64,000 nucleotides of DNA from Actinobacteria bacterium UBA959 (GTDB lineage: Bacteria > Actinomycetota > Actinomycetes > S36-B12 > UBA5976), in assembly GCA_002293025.1 (NCBI GenBank), contig DBCL01000002.1, positions 57,672 through 121,671 on the forward strand, in the 5' to 3' direction. Positions 8,692 through 19,001 of the stretch are shown here, one piece after another (position 1 is the first letter of the stretch; every line of letters begins with the position of its first letter). The notes under the pieces are model-generated. The model was not told the origin of the DNA and ran no database searches. It saw nothing but the letters and a program-made list of their open reading frames with translations. The position numbers and the translations under genes are program-made.

Positions 8692-9932
8692 TAGCGATCT
8701 TCACCTTTTCGGTAAGGGACTCCATCAGCTGCAGGTGGACGAAGGCGCTGAGAAGCGAAAGCAAGAACCAAGAGAGTAGCCAAATATGGAGCAACGAGAG
8801 CTACTTCCTTGGGAAGTGCAGTAGTCATCAAGAACCAACTTACTAATACCGCTCCAGCCAGTCCCAATCCAAAAACAGTTTGATATTTGTTTTTCTTAAT
8901 GGCCAGGATTGCCAGACCAATTAGAATCAAGGCTCCTAGTAAAACCATCGCCCTTAGGGAAGTGCCGTCACTATCACGCAACTGGAGAGCATCGATATAA
9001 CCGAATATTCCAGCTCCAATTGCTGTTCCACCTGGGCGCCAGTTACCAAAAATCATTGTGGCCAAACCAATAAATCCACGACCTGCAACTTGTCCTTCTC
9101 GGTAAACACCCGATGCTGCAATCGCTAGAAATGCTCCACCTAATCCTGCTAGCACACCAGACATTGTCACAGCTATGTATTTGTAGCGGTAAACATTTAC
9201 ACCTAACGAATCGGCGGCCTTAGGATTTTCCCCAACCGAGCGAAGCCTTAATCCAAATGAAGTTCGCCATAGTACGTAACTAGTTAGGATAAATAGCGTT
9301 GCGGCCAGAATGGTCAAGATTGATAAGCGATAAAAGAATCCAGACAAAATACCAGCTAAATCAGAAACGATAAAAATGTTCTTGTCATGAATGGCGACCA
9401 ATGGGTCAGAGATTTGTTCAACCGAAAATGCTGGAAGTGCCGGAATTGATGGAGATTGAGTTTCACCACCTCCTGGAACCTTGCTAAATGCCAGATTCGC
9501 AAAAAATTGCGCAAAGCCAACACCCAGAATATTCATTGCAGTACCAGCAATGATCTGATCCACTCCAAAAGTAATGGTGGCAAGACCAAAAACTAATGCG
9601 CCTGCTGCACCAAACAGGCATGCACCCAACAACCCCATCCAAGGTCCGTGCTGCCACCCAAGCCAACCCGCTCCAAAGGTGCCCAGAATCATCATGCCAT
9701 CTAAACCGATGTTGACTACCCCAGACCTTTCAGACCACAATCCCCCAAGCCCTGCCAAACCAATTGGTACTGCAAGACCAATTGCTGCCGAGATAGTTCC
9801 ACGACTGGTTAGATCAAAAACATCAGACCAAATTCTGACAAACGAAAGCAAAGCTAATGCGCTAACTAGTATCACAAATAACTTTACCCGGCGAGAATAG
9901 TTGCCCCGCGCAATTGAGATCATTCCAGTCAT
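8691..9932 (-). CDS. Nucleoside ABC transporter permease 2 (NupQ/YufQ-like)
   Basis: This is a 413-residue inner-membrane permease of the BPD_transp_2 type, with about 10 hydrophobic helices. Motifs such as ERSGVVNIGLDGMMILG and FGLRLRSVGENPKAADSLGV are the family marks seen in BmpA-associated nucleoside importers. It pairs with the permease just upstream (4-base ATGA-type overlap) as the membrane heterodimer. The C-terminal part (about 100 residues past the conserved helices) is hydrophobic with a charged tail. It is the second membrane component of the operon headed by the BMP lipoprotein at 13670. Confidence 0.9.
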   Translation of the reverse strand: MTGMISIARGNYSRRVKLFVILVSALALLSFVRIWSDVFDLTSRGTISAAIGLAVPIGLAGLGGLWSERSGVVNIGLDGMMILGTFGAGWLGWQHGPWMGLLGACLFGAAGALVFGLATITFGVDQIIAGTAMNILGVGFAQFFANLAFSKVPGGGETQSPSIPALPAFSVEQISDPLVAIHDKNIFIVSDLAGILSGFFYRLSILTILAATLFILTSYVLWRTSFGLRLRSVGENPKAADSLGVNVYRYKYIAVTMSGVLAGLGGAFLAIAASGVYREGQVAGRGFIGLATMIFGNWRPGGTAIGAGIFGYIDALQLRDSDGTSLRAMVLLGALILIGLAILAIKKNKYQTVFGLGLAGAVLVSWFLMTTALPKEVALVAPYLATLLVLAFASQRLRPPAADGVPYRKGEDR

Positions 9933-11005
9933 TGTGCTACCGCCGTAGCCTTACCAACAGCGTCTTGTTGACGTCTAACTTTCACTCTGCGCGTTATCTC
10001 GTAAGCAATAACCACACTTAATACAATTACACCTTGCATAATCACAATGATTTCACGTGGAACACCAACTAAATCTAAAATTTGAGAGCTAACATCTAGA
10101 AATGCCCAAAGCAGTGCACCAAACGCTATCCCCACTGGATGGTTTCGACCCAATAAAGCAATTGCAATGCCAGTAAAGCCATAAGAGCCAGGGAAATTGA
10201 CAGTAAACGAATATTGCGCACCAAGTAGTAATGGCAAACCTACTAGTCCCGCAACAGCTCCAGAGAGCAACATCGAATACATGGTCATTCGCTTGACATT
10301 AACTCCACTAGCTACTGCTGCCGACGGAGATTGACCAACTGATCGCAGATCAAACCCAAACCTGGTTCGATTTAATATGAACCAATACGCAAATCCCAAC
10401 AAGGCAGCCAGAAAAAGCATCCCATAAACCGGGACTTGAGACCCTGGAATACTGAATCCAGGAAATCTACCTGATTCTGGAATAACTGGTGTGCCCACTA
10501 CGTTTTCAGCAGTTTGCACTCCAAGCATGCTGGGAGCTAGTAAGTAGGCAATTAAACCGATCGCAATAAAATTCAACATGATAGTCGAGATAACTTCGCT
10601 AACTCCTCGATAAACCTTTAACCAAGCAGCAATCCCGGCCCAAAGTGATCCAACCAACATCGAAACAAAAATGACAATTGGTATCGAGATATAACCTGGG
10701 AAAGTTAATGCACCTGCGACTAATGCACCAACCGCTGTAGCCAACCGGTACTGACCATTTACTCCAATGTTGAATAGATTCATTTTGAAGCCAATCGCTA
10801 CTGCAACTGCACTGAAGTAATATGTGGTAGCACTATTTAAAATTAATGAAATACTGCGTGGGGTAGCTGCATAGTTGATCATTTTGGAAAAGGTCTCAAT
10901 TGGGTTAGCACCAAATAACATCAAGATAACTGAAGCTAATACCACTGAAAAAATGATTGCCACCATAGGTGCTAGCAGAGCATCCAAAATCCGCTTACTC
11001 TTCAT
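9929..11005 (-). CDS. Nucleoside ABC transporter permease 1 (NupP/YufP-like)
   Basis: This 358-residue membrane protein is the other permease half. It begins with a hydrophobic helix after a short basic N-terminus and has about 9-10 segments; the conserved KMNLFNIGVNGQYRLAT and TRFGFDLRSVGQSP stretches are characteristic of this ABC permease family. Its ATG directly follows the stop of the ATPase gene, and its 3' end overlaps the second permease by 4 bases. Specificity for nucleosides is inferred from the paired deaminase and phosphorylase genes and from the BMP-type binding protein. Confidence 0.9.
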   Translation of the reverse strand: MKSKRILDALLAPMVAIIFSVVLASVILMLFGANPIETFSKMINYAATPRSISLILNSATTYYFSAVAVAIGFKMNLFNIGVNGQYRLATAVGALVAGALTFPGYISIPIVIFVSMLVGSLWAGIAAWLKVYRGVSEVISTIMLNFIAIGLIAYLLAPSMLGVQTAENVVGTPVIPESGRFPGFSIPGSQVPVYGMLFLAALLGFAYWFILNRTRFGFDLRSVGQSPSAAVASGVNVKRMTMYSMLLSGAVAGLVGLPLLLGAQYSFTVNFPGSYGFTGIAIALLGRNHPVGIAFGALLWAFLDVSSQILDLVGVPREIIVIMQGVIVLSVVIAYEITRRVKVRRQQDAVGKATAVAQ

Positions 11006-12520
11006 TTAGACCACAGCCTTTGCGCCAGTCATAGCGTTGCCCAGCTCTTGTGGGGTTACGCTCTTTGGATCGGCATCGGCCACGAATCTTCCACGAAGTA
11101 AAACTTTGATCGAATCACTCATCCCAATTAATTCATCAAGGTCTGCCGAAATTAGTAGAACTGCTAGTCCCCGCGCACGGGCATCTCGCAAGTGATCCCA
11201 GATAGCTGCTTGGGCTCCCACATCAACTCCGCGAGTTGGATGTGAAGCAATCAATAACTTAGGTTCACCAGACATCTCTCGACCCACAATAAACTTTTGT
11301 TGATTTCCACCTGAAAGAGCACTTGCCAAAACGTCTAGGCCTGGTGTTCGCACATCATATTCAGAGATGATTCTTTGAGTATCCGCCTTCGCAGCTTTTG
11401 GAGTTAGTAGAAATCCATTTGAGTTAGGCGACTGAGACTGGTGCCCCAACATTCGATTTTCCCAAAGTGGGGCTTCTAGAAGTAACCCTTGCCGACTGCG
11501 ATCTTCAGGAATGTAGGCAACTCCCGCTTCCCGCTTCTGCCTGGTGGACCAGTTAGTGGCATCAACTCCATTTAGAAATATTGTCCCCGTAGAAAGCTTT
11601 GTGCCCATCAGCGCTTCTACTAGCTCACTTTGCCCATTACCTTCAACTCCTGCTATTCCCAATATTTCGCCTGCATGGATGTCAAATGAAACATCATCTA
11701 CATGTGGTTTGACTTGCCCACTTTCGACTCTTAAATTTTTAACTGCCAGAACTACTCGGTTCGTAACAGTACTTCCACGGGTTTCAGGAGTAGGAAGTTC
11801 ACTACCAACCATTAGTGTGGCCAATTCTTCGGCGGTGACTTTCTGAGTTTTGGTGTTTAGCGTGGTAACAGTTGTCCCTTTTCGGATAACCGTTATCTCG
11901 TCCGCTATTGCAAGCACCTCATCCAATTTATGACTAATAAACATCACAGTGATGCCTTCACTCTTTAAGCCGCGTAGGGCTTCAAATAATTCATCAACCT
12001 CATGTGGCACTAAAACAGCAGTTGGCTCATCCAGGATCAAAATCCTTGCTCCGCGATAGAGCACTTTTAGTATCTCAACTCGCTGTCTATCTCCAACACC
12101 TAACTCGCTGACTAAGTCATCGGGATTCAAGCCAAGTGAATAGCTGTCTGAGATTTCTTTAATTCGATTACTTGCCTTTGTAAAATCAATAGATAGGCCA
12201 CGCTTTGGCTCACTGCCCAAAATTACATTTTCCAAGACGGTTAAGTTGTCGGCCAACATAAAGTGTTGATGTACCATCCCAATACCAGCCGCTATTGAAT
12301 CTGAAGGTGAGCTGAATACAGTTGTGGTGCCGTTTACTTTGATTGTTCCTTCATCTGGCTTTTGCATCCCATACAAGATTTTCATCAATGTTGACTTGCC
12401 AGCACCATTCTCACCGACAATTGCGTGCACACTCGCCTGTTCCACAATGAGGTTTATATTGCTATTTGCAATTACTCCTGGGAACCGCTTCCAAATGCCA
12501 GATAACTCAACTGCGATCAA
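11006..12520 (-). CDS. Nucleoside ABC transporter, double ATPase subunit (NupO/YufO-like)
   Basis: The 504-residue protein contains two ABC ATPase domains in tandem, as in RbsA-like subunits. The first (about 1-245) has Walker [10 protein letters not shown] and Walker [11 protein letters not shown]; the second (about 250-504) has a degenerate Walker [10 protein letters not shown] with ALSGGNQQK as signature, so ATP hydrolysis probably relies on one site. It powers the importer formed with the two following permeases. The gap to bmpA upstream contains a strong hairpin (12548-12585), so its transcript level may be lower than that of the binding protein. Confidence 0.93.
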   Translation of the reverse strand: MIAVELSGIWKRFPGVIANSNINLIVEQASVHAIVGENGAGKSTLMKILYGMQKPDEGTIKVNGTTTVFSSPSDSIAAGIGMVHQHFMLADNLTVLENVILGSEPKRGLSIDFTKASNRIKEISDSYSLGLNPDDLVSELGVGDRQRVEILKVLYRGARILILDEPTAVLVPHEVDELFEALRGLKSEGITVMFISHKLDEVLAIADEITVIRKGTTVTTLNTKTQKVTAEELATLMVGSELPTPETRGSTVTNRVVLAVKNLRVESGQVKPHVDDVSFDIHAGEILGIAGVEGNGQSELVEALMGTKLSTGTIFLNGVDATNWSTRQKREAGVAYIPEDRSRQGLLLEAPLWENRMLGHQSQSPNSNGFLLTPKAAKADTQRIISEYDVRTPGLDVLASALSGGNQQKFIVGREMSGEPKLLIASHPTRGVDVGAQAAIWDHLRDARARGLAVLLISADLDELIGMSDSIKVLLRGRFVADADPKSVTPQELGNAMTGAKAVV

Positions 12521-12547
12521 AGTGTGGCTCCTGAATTTCTACTAAAA

Positions 12548-12585
12548 GAAGGCTCAGGCTGACAATATTGGCAGCCTGAGCCTTC
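12548..12585 (-). terminator. Hairpin between bmpA-like gene and ATPase gene
   Basis: There is a perfect 14-base inverted repeat (12548-12561 and 12572-12585) with a 10-base loop. On the minus strand it is followed by only four T residues, so it would be a partial terminator or an RNA 3'-end stabiliser. Such hairpins behind binding-protein genes usually make that protein more abundant than the ATPase and permeases. Confidence 0.75.
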
Positions 12586-12617
12586 TGGCAATCCATTCTT
12601 AAAAAGAATGTCCTGCT

Positions 12618-13670
12618 TTACTCTGTCAGAGTGGAGCTAACTGTGATTTCACCGTTCTTGATCTTCTCGGCATAACCATCAGCCACAGAAGCGAACGCTG
12701 AGACAACAGGGTTGGAAGAGCTGTAACCAACGCCACCACGTGATAGATCGAAGTTCTGGATTCCAGTTAGTGGGGATCCATTTACTACGCCAGCAATAAC
12801 ATCGAATACTGCTGTATCTACACGCTTAAGCATCGAAGTCACGATGTTCTCTTTGAATTCAGCACGTGCTGGAAGCACATACTCATCAGAGTCAACACCA
12901 ATACCCCAATAACCCTTGGCCGATCCACCGGCTGCAGCAATTGCTTGATGCATACCTAGACCTGAACCACCAGCTGCTGCGTAGACGATGTCTACGCCTT
13001 TGTCGATCATGCCTTCAACTGCTGTCTTAGCGCGATCTGGTGCGTTCCAAGCGCTGTTATCGCCAGCTGGACCCATGTAAGCAACTGAGATAGTTGCTGC
13101 TGGATTAACGGCCTTAACACCTTGCTCGAAACCGGCCTGGAAGGCCTTAATCAAATCAATCTCCATACCACCGATAAATCCGACTTTGCCAGACTTACTT
13201 GCAGATGCAGCGATTGTTCCTACAAGGAATGAACCTTGTTCAGCTGCGAAGATCAGAGATCCAACGTTTGGTGCATCTACAACTGAGTCAACAATTGCAA
13301 AAGTTGTATCAGGGAATTCTGGTGCCACTTCAGCTAGTGCATCGCTATAAGCGAAGCCAACTGCAATAACAGGGTTGTAACCCTCAGAAGCAAGCAAACG
13401 TAAACGCTCTGCACGCTCTGGTGTTCCATCTGCATCTGCAGCTTCTACTTCATTAACCTCTACACCGAATTCAGCCACGGCACGGTCAACACCGGCTGCT
13501 GCTGCATCGTTGAAGGTTCCATCACCACGACCACCTGAGTCATAAGCCAAACCGACCTTGACTACCGGTGCTGCGTTTTCTTCTACTGCTGCCTCATCGC
13601 TACTTGAGCATGCTGCTAGCACTAATGATCCGGCGAAAAGCACGGATGCGATCTTGATTACCCTGCGCAA
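12618..13670 (-). CDS. BMP-family nucleoside-binding lipoprotein
   Basis: This is the substrate-binding protein of the ABC importer. The signal peptide is followed by the lipobox LAAC (Cys about residue 21), then an acidic linker and the BMP domain to the end (350 residues in all), with GLAYDSGGRGDGTFND and YAAAGGSGLG typical of PnrA/BmpA purine and pyrimidine nucleoside receptors. The start is TTG at 13670, supported by a good ribosome-binding site (AAGGAGA on the minus strand at 13676-13682, 5 bases away) and by the basic MRRVIK start of the signal peptide. It heads an operon that runs to the cupin gene. Confidence 0.93.
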   Translation of the reverse strand: MRRVIKIASVLFAGSLVLAACSSSDEAAVEENAAPVVKVGLAYDSGGRGDGTFNDAAAAGVDRAVAEFGVEVNEVEAADADGTPERAERLRLLASEGYNPVIAVGFAYSDALAEVAPEFPDTTFAIVDSVVDAPNVGSLIFAAEQGSFLVGTIAASASKSGKVGFIGGMEIDLIKAFQAGFEQGVKAVNPAATISVAYMGPAGDNSAWNAPDRAKTAVEGMIDKGVDIVYAAAGGSGLGMHQAIAAAGGSAKGYWGIGVDSDEYVLPARAEFKENIVTSMLKRVDTAVFDVIAGVVNGSPLTGIQNFDLSRGGVGYSSSNPVVSAFASVADGYAEKIKNGEITVSSTLTE

Positions 13671-13809
13671 GGAAATCTCCTTTATATGTTCGTTACCGAC
13701 ATCACGAAGATCGTGTCGTCGTTAGGGCAACCCTACCTAGGAGTATGAGGGGTTTCCCGTTGAGCGAATAACTGCTACTAAACCGTTATGAAACCCAGGG
13801 TGAGATCGG
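13671..13809 (-). promoter_or_regulatory. Leader/promoter region of the nucleoside import operon
   Basis: This 139-base gap separates the BMP lipoprotein gene from the end of the mutase gene, both minus strand. It holds the ribosome-binding site at 13676-13682, a distant inverted repeat (GGGTTTC 13750-13756, GAAACCC 13790-13796) and a short CACGA/TCGTG repeat near the start codon. No clear -35/-10 pair or known riboswitch was found. An operator function is possible but unproved. Confidence 0.35.
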
Positions 13810-15402
13810 TCACAGGCCATCAGAGGGGGTGAATTCCCCCCATACTTTGCGCAAAGTTGCACATATTTCGCCAACGGAGGCTCTGGCCCGGATGGCCTCT
13901 CGGAGTGGATACATCAGATTTTCAGACCCCCGAGCGGCCTGCTCAATCTGAGCTAGGAACTTATCAACTGCCACGTTATCCCGCTTGGCCTTGATTTCAA
14001 CTAATCGAGCCACCTGTTCCTGCTCTAGAGCAAGGTCAACATGCAGTGGACTGTAAGGCTCTTCTGTTTGGGACACAAACTCATTTACACCAACAATGAT
14101 TCGTTTTTTAGCATCAATTTCGAGAGCAATGCGGTAAGCAGATTCTTCGATAGCTCCTTTTTGGAAACCCTGCTCAACACCAATTACTGCCCCACCAATC
14201 TCTTCCACCGACTTCATAATTTCAAGAATCTGCTTTTCTATTTCATCTGTCATGGATTCGATTAGATAAGAACCACCGAGAGGATCAACGCTCTTCGTTA
14301 TATCCGTTTCATGAGCCAAAACTTGTTGAGTACGAAGCGCTAATCTCGCTGCTTTCTCAGTTGGCAAACCAATGGCTTCATCAAATGAATTTGTATGAAG
14401 CGATTGTGTTCCACCCAATACCGCAGCCATGGCTTGGATTGCCACTCTTACTAAGTTCAACTCTGGCTGTTGAGCAGTTAGCTGAACGCCTGCGGTTTGG
14501 GTATGGAACTTCAAAGAAAGAGACTTTGGGTCTTTCGCTCCAAATTGATCCGACATAACTTTGTACCAAACTCTTCGGGCAGCCCGGAATTTGGCAACTT
14601 CTTCTAGAAATGATGTCCGAACAACAAAGAAGAAAGAAAGTCTTGGGGCAAAGTCATCTACCGCTAAACCTGCTGCTAAAGCAGCTTTCACATAAGCAAT
14701 ACCGTTAGTTAAGGTGAAAGCAATCTCTTGAGCTGGAGTGGCTCCTGCTTCAGCCATGTGATAGCCCGAAATTGAAATCGTATTCCAATTAGGAATCTCT
14801 TTTGAACAATAGGCGAAAATGTCTGTAGTTAAACGCAACGATGGCGCTGGTGGGAATATGTAGGTTCCACGAGCAATATACTCTTTGAGTACATCATTTT
14901 GAATCGTTCCATTTAGTTTTTTAGCGGGAATTCCTTGTTCTTCAGCTACTAGCTGATACATCAGTAACAAAATTGAAGCTGGCGAATTAATTGTCATTGA
15001 AGTTGAGACTTTATCTAACTCAATACCATCAAACAGAGTTCGCATGTCTTCAATCGTGTCGATTGCTACTCCCACCCGACCAACTTCACCATGCGCTAGA
15101 GGATGGTCCGAGTCGTAACCCATTTGTGTTGGCAAATCAAAAGCCACTGAAAGTCCCGTAGTTCCATTTTGGATTAACTGCTTGTAGCGCTGATTGGACT
15201 CAGCAGCAGTGCCAAATCCGGCATACTGACGCATTGTCCAGGTTCTACCTAAATACATATTCGGATAAATACCGCGAGTAAATGGCGGTTGCCCTGCTTC
15301 ACCAAGCGCTTGGCTTGAATCCCAATTTTCTAAGTCTGCTTCAGTGTAGATCGGCTTGATTTCGAAGCCGGATTCAGATTTTTGATTACGCTCTGTGCTC
15401 AT
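13810..15402 (-). CDS. Methylmalonyl-CoA mutase-type large subunit (catalytic barrel only)
   Basis: The 530-residue protein is the substrate-binding TIM-barrel part of an adenosylcobalamin-dependent acyl-CoA mutase and lacks the C-terminal B12 domain, so it needs a separate small subunit; the candidate is at 30123-30521. The stretch [18 protein letters not shown] keeps the tyrosine that distinguishes methylmalonyl-CoA mutase from isobutyryl-CoA mutase (Phe there), PSLRL keeps the expected arginine, and [10 protein letters not shown] carries the active-site histidine. It therefore probably converts (R)-methylmalonyl-CoA to succinyl-CoA, although related mutases are possible. It follows sdhB by 31 bases, so the product would enter the TCA cycle beside the enzyme that oxidises succinate. 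Confidence 0.88.
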   Translation of the reverse strand: MSTERNQKSESGFEIKPIYTEADLENWDSSQALGEAGQPPFTRGIYPNMYLGRTWTMRQYAGFGTAAESNQRYKQLIQNGTTGLSVAFDLPTQMGYDSDHPLAHGEVGRVGVAIDTIEDMRTLFDGIELDKVSTSMTINSPASILLLMYQLVAEEQGIPAKKLNGTIQNDVLKEYIARGTYIFPPAPSLRLTTDIFAYCSKEIPNWNTISISGYHMAEAGATPAQEIAFTLTNGIAYVKAALAAGLAVDDFAPRLSFFFVVRTSFLEEVAKFRAARRVWYKVMSDQFGAKDPKSLSLKFHTQTAGVQLTAQQPELNLVRVAIQAMAAVLGGTQSLHTNSFDEAIGLPTEKAARLALRTQQVLAHETDITKSVDPLGGSYLIESMTDEIEKQILEIMKSVEEIGGAVIGVEQGFQKGAIEESAYRIALEIDAKKRIIVGVNEFVSQTEEPYSPLHVDLALEQEQVARLVEIKAKRDNVAVDKFLAQIEQAARGSENLMYPLREAIRARASVGEICATLRKVWGEFTPSDGL

Positions 15403-15433
15403 AAGTGAATCGTAACCCCTACCGATTTAACGG

Positions 15434-16186
15434 TTAAGAGCTGCGACGTCGAATGGTGCTTCCCAGCCAACGGACTGGGTCATACTTAACATCTACCACT
15501 CGTTCCTTCATTGGAATAAGAGCGTTGTCTGTAATCTTGATATGTTCTGGACATACTTCGGTACAGCACTTTGTGATGTTGCAATATCCCAAACCATGGT
15601 CTTCCTGGGCTTGGTGTTTGCGATCTATCACATCTAATGGATGCATATCTAATTCAGCAATACGCATCAAGAATCTTGGGCCGGAGAAAACTTCCTTATT
15701 TTCCTCATGGTCTCTAACTACATGGCATGTATCTTGACATAGAAAACATTCAATGCACTTGCGAAATTCTTGACTTCGGCTGACATCAACTTGCTGCATA
15801 CGATATTCGCCTGGTTTTGCGTCTTTTGGACCTTCAAAAGCAGGGACCTGCAGTGCCTTTTGATAGTTAAAGGACACATCCGTAACTAGGTCACGAATTA
15901 CTGGAAATGCTCGCATCGGGGTTACAGTAATTTCAGCCTCAGGATCAAATGTGTTCATCCTGGTCATGCACATCAATCTTGGCTTGCCGTTAATTTCAGC
16001 ACTGCAAGATCCACATTTACCCGCTTTACAATTCCAACGAACTGCTAAATCTGGTGAATCCGTTGCTTGAATTCTATGAATTACATCCAGAACTACTTCA
16101 CCCTCATTAACATCCACTTCATAATCACGTAATGCACCGTTTGCTGCGTTGCCTCGCCAGATCTTGAATTTTCCGCGATATCCCAT
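15434..16186 (-). CDS. sdhB: Succinate dehydrogenase iron-sulfur subunit
   Basis: The 250-residue protein passes electrons from the flavin to quinone. The N-terminal [2Fe-2S] site uses C53, C58, C61 and C73, and the C-terminal ferredoxin-like half has CIECFLCQDTC and CCTEVCPEHI for the [4Fe-4S] and [3Fe-4S] clusters. The start codon shares one base with the sdhA stop. The sequence type, with a basic RRRSS tail, and the anchor gene upstream match the Rv0247c-Rv0249c (Sdh1) class of actinobacterial succinate:menaquinone oxidoreductases as recalled; this assignment is family knowledge, not a search. Confidence 0.96.
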   Translation of the reverse strand: MGYRGKFKIWRGNAANGALRDYEVDVNEGEVVLDVIHRIQATDSPDLAVRWNCKAGKCGSCSAEINGKPRLMCMTRMNTFDPEAEITVTPMRAFPVIRDLVTDVSFNYQKALQVPAFEGPKDAKPGEYRMQQVDVSRSQEFRKCIECFLCQDTCHVVRDHEENKEVFSGPRFLMRIAELDMHPLDVIDRKHQAQEDHGLGYCNITKCCTEVCPEHIKITDNALIPMKERVVDVKYDPVRWLGSTIRRRSS

Positions 16187-18081
16187 CAGGCAACTTCTTT
16201 CGGTAGTTGGGCATATTCTTCAGCAGTAAAGTATTTTTTCAACTCTGACGCTTCAAAAAGTCCGGCTAGTTCTGGGGGCATTTGTGAGATTGGCTCAGTT
16301 GCTACTTCAATCGACCCATTCTTTAGCCGGCAGACAACATTTCGATTTCGCCAGTTTGGATCCATTCCAGTGAAATCGTCTCTGGTGTGTCCCCCGCGCG
16401 ACTCTTCCCGTGTATTTCCAGACTTTGCAATTGCTTCTGATACTAAAAGCATGTTCTCTAGATCCAAAGCTAAATGCCAACCAGGGTTATATTCCTTGCC
16501 ACCTGGAACTGAAACTTGATCAATCCGAGCTTTAAGTTCCTTTAGGCGAGCTAAAGCTTGATCCATCTCTGTGCCAGTGCGAATAATTCCTACTAAATCG
16601 TTCATAACTTGCTGTAAATCTTGATGCACAGAGTAAGGATTTTCACTACCTTTGTTTTCTAATGGTGCACACGCATGATTTTTCGCTTTGTCAATCGCTT
16701 GATCACTGCATTTTGGAGTATTGCTCATTTTGGATACATATCCAACAGCGCCCGCTCCAGCGCGCTTACCAAAAACTAGAAGATCTGAAAGAGAGTTGCC
16801 ACCTAGGCGGTTTGCACCATGCATACCGCCAGCAACTTCTCCAGCTGCAAACAAGCCAGCCACTCCAATTGCGGCTGCTGTGTCGGACTCAACTTGAATG
16901 CCACCCATTACATAATGACATGTTGGCCCAACTTCCATTGGCGCTTGTGTAATATCGACGTCAGCTAGCTCTTTAAATTGGTGATACATCGCAGGTAGTC
17001 GTCTTTTGATAACTTCACTGGATAGGCGCTTAGAAACATCTAAATAAACGCCACCATTTTCAGAACCGCGTCCTGACTTAACTTCAGTATTGATTGCGCG
17101 AGCCACTTCATCTCGCGGCAAAAGTTCTGGAGGGCGGCGATTGTTATCTGGATCCTCGTACCAACGATCTGCTTCAGCCTCGGTGTCAGCGTACTTATCT
17201 TTGAATACTTCAGGGATGTAATCAAACATGAACCGCTTACCTTCAGAATTGGTGAGTACTCCACCTTCACCACGTACTGACTCGGTAACCAAAATTCCTT
17301 TAACACTCGGTGGCCACACCATTCCAGTTGGATGGAATTGAACAAACTCCATGTCAACTAGTTGGCCGCCAGCTTTAAGGGCTAGGCCAACGCCATCTCC
17401 GGTGCCTTCCCAAGAGTTGCTCGTAACCTTGAATGATTTGCCCAATCCGCCGGTAGCAATAATTACAGCCTTGGCTTCAAAGACTACAAAATTACCGTTC
17501 TCTCGCCAATACCCAAATGCTCCACTAACTTGACCAGTAGTTTCATCTTTCAGAATTTCAGTAATTGTGCATTCTTGAAATACCTTTAACTTAGCTTCGT
17601 ATTCGCCAAATTCAGTTTTGTCTTTTTGTTGCAATTGAACAATCTTTTGCTGCAGTGTTCTAATCAATTCCAAGCCAGTGCGGTCACCAACATGTGCCAG
17701 TCTTGGGTATTCGTGTCCACCAAAGTTTCTTTGGCTAATACGACCATCTTTGGTTCGATCAAATAGCGCACCCCAGGTTTCTAGTTCCCAGACCCGATCT
17801 GGTGACTCTTGGGCGTGCAGTTGAGCCATCCGCCAGTTGTTATGAAATTTGCTTCCACGCATAGTGTCCCGGAAATGAACTTGCCAATTGTCATTTCCGT
17901 TCACATTTCCCATAGATGCTGCAATTCCACCCTCAGCCATAACTGTGTGAGCTTTGCCAAACATTGATTTGGAGATAATTGCAACAGACATACCGTTCTC
18001 GCGTGCTTCAATTGCAGCACGCAGACCAGCGCCACCCGCGCCTACGATCACAACATCAAAACTATGGCGTTCTAACGACAT
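16186..18081 (-). CDS. sdhA: Succinate dehydrogenase flavoprotein subunit
   Basis: SdhA oxidises succinate to fumarate. The dinucleotide-binding GAGGAGL (about 14-20), the covalent FAD site H45 in AHTVMAEGG, FVQFHPTG, and the substrate-site ESVRGEGG and CHYVMGG motifs are all present; 631 residues is normal for the family. It is the second gene of an sdhCAB operon, 15 bases after the anchor gene and overlapping sdhB by one base. Fumarate is passed to the cycle enzymes encoded further along (malate and isocitrate dehydrogenases). Confidence 0.97.
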   Translation of the reverse strand: MSLERHSFDVVIVGAGGAGLRAAIEARENGMSVAIISKSMFGKAHTVMAEGGIAASMGNVNGNDNWQVHFRDTMRGSKFHNNWRMAQLHAQESPDRVWELETWGALFDRTKDGRISQRNFGGHEYPRLAHVGDRTGLELIRTLQQKIVQLQQKDKTEFGEYEAKLKVFQECTITEILKDETTGQVSGAFGYWRENGNFVVFEAKAVIIATGGLGKSFKVTSNSWEGTGDGVGLALKAGGQLVDMEFVQFHPTGMVWPPSVKGILVTESVRGEGGVLTNSEGKRFMFDYIPEVFKDKYADTEAEADRWYEDPDNNRRPPELLPRDEVARAINTEVKSGRGSENGGVYLDVSKRLSSEVIKRRLPAMYHQFKELADVDITQAPMEVGPTCHYVMGGIQVESDTAAAIGVAGLFAAGEVAGGMHGANRLGGNSLSDLLVFGKRAGAGAVGYVSKMSNTPKCSDQAIDKAKNHACAPLENKGSENPYSVHQDLQQVMNDLVGIIRTGTEMDQALARLKELKARIDQVSVPGGKEYNPGWHLALDLENMLLVSEAIAKSGNTREESRGGHTRDDFTGMDPNWRNRNVVCRLKNGSIEVATEPISQMPPELAGLFEASELKKYFTAEEYAQLPKEVA

Positions 18082-18096
18082 TTATTTAACCTCACC

Positions 18097-18888
18097 TTAG
18101 AAGAACTGAATGTTTTCGATTAGACCGGTTGAAACACTTCGAACATAAAAATCAGTAAATGCAACGCCTAATAGAGAAATCCATGCAAACTTTGGATGGT
18201 GTGGATTCAGATTTGAGACGAATGTCCAAGTTTTGTATCTAATTGGATGCTTCGAAAAATGCTTGAGACGGCCTCCAAATGCATGCCGACAGCTATGGCA
18301 AGACAATGAGTAGAGCCAAAGCATGGTTGCGTTAAATATGAGCACCAAAGTGCCCACGCTCATGTGACCCCATTCACCTTCAGAATTTCGAAAGGCCAAA
18401 ATTGCATCAAAGGTGAGAATAAAGTTAAGCACAATTCCAGCATAGAAAAACCATCGATGTGAATTTTGCAAAATTAGTGGAGCTCTGGTTTCGCCAGTGT
18501 ATTTAGAATGAGGTTCGGCAACTGCACATGCAGGAGGTGACATCCAAAATGATCTGTAATAACTCTTACGGTAGTAGTAACAAGTCATTCTAAAACCAAG
18601 CGGGAAAATCAAGATCAGAAGTGCTGGTGACAAAATCCACCAGGAGCCAAATGGAGTTCCAAAATCCGATGAGCCGTCAACGCACGATGTGGCCAAACAT
18701 GGGGAATAAAAGGGTGATAGCAAAGGTTTTGCATAGTAATGTGCATTTTCAAACGCACGCCAGGTTGAATAAACCACAAAGGACAACAAAACAGTCATCG
18801 TGATTGCCGGCTGTAACCACCAACGATCAGTTCTTAATGTGCGTTCAGAGATTTGAGCCCGGCCAGCAGACGAGACACCGTTTTTCAT
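18097..18888 (-). CDS. sdhC: Succinate dehydrogenase membrane anchor (Rv0249c-like)
   Basis: This 263-residue protein has five hydrophobic stretches and several histidines near membrane edges (for example NSHRWFFYAG and SLSCHSCRHAFGG) that could ligate haem b. It is the single fused cytochrome b/anchor that replaces separate SdhC and SdhD in this class, and it links SdhAB to the menaquinone pool. The start is ATG at 18888, with a basic cytoplasmic N-terminus. The 113 bases upstream presumably hold the operon promoter, but I could not pick a convincing one. Haem content is inferred from histidine placement only. Confidence 0.87.
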   Translation of the reverse strand: MKNGVSSAGRAQISERTLRTDRWWLQPAITMTVLLSFVVYSTWRAFENAHYYAKPLLSPFYSPCLATSCVDGSSDFGTPFGSWWILSPALLILIFPLGFRMTCYYYRKSYYRSFWMSPPACAVAEPHSKYTGETRAPLILQNSHRWFFYAGIVLNFILTFDAILAFRNSEGEWGHMSVGTLVLIFNATMLWLYSLSCHSCRHAFGGRLKHFSKHPIRYKTWTFVSNLNPHHPKFAWISLLGVAFTDFYVRSVSTGLIENIQFF

Positions 18889-19001
18889 TCATCACCTTTT
18901 GCTGTGTATTGGTGGCTAAGGGTAATGAGATATTGGGTGATTGGTAAATTGAAATATTGTTCAGCAGACCTACTGGCTTGTGATCTAACCCACATACTTG
19001 C

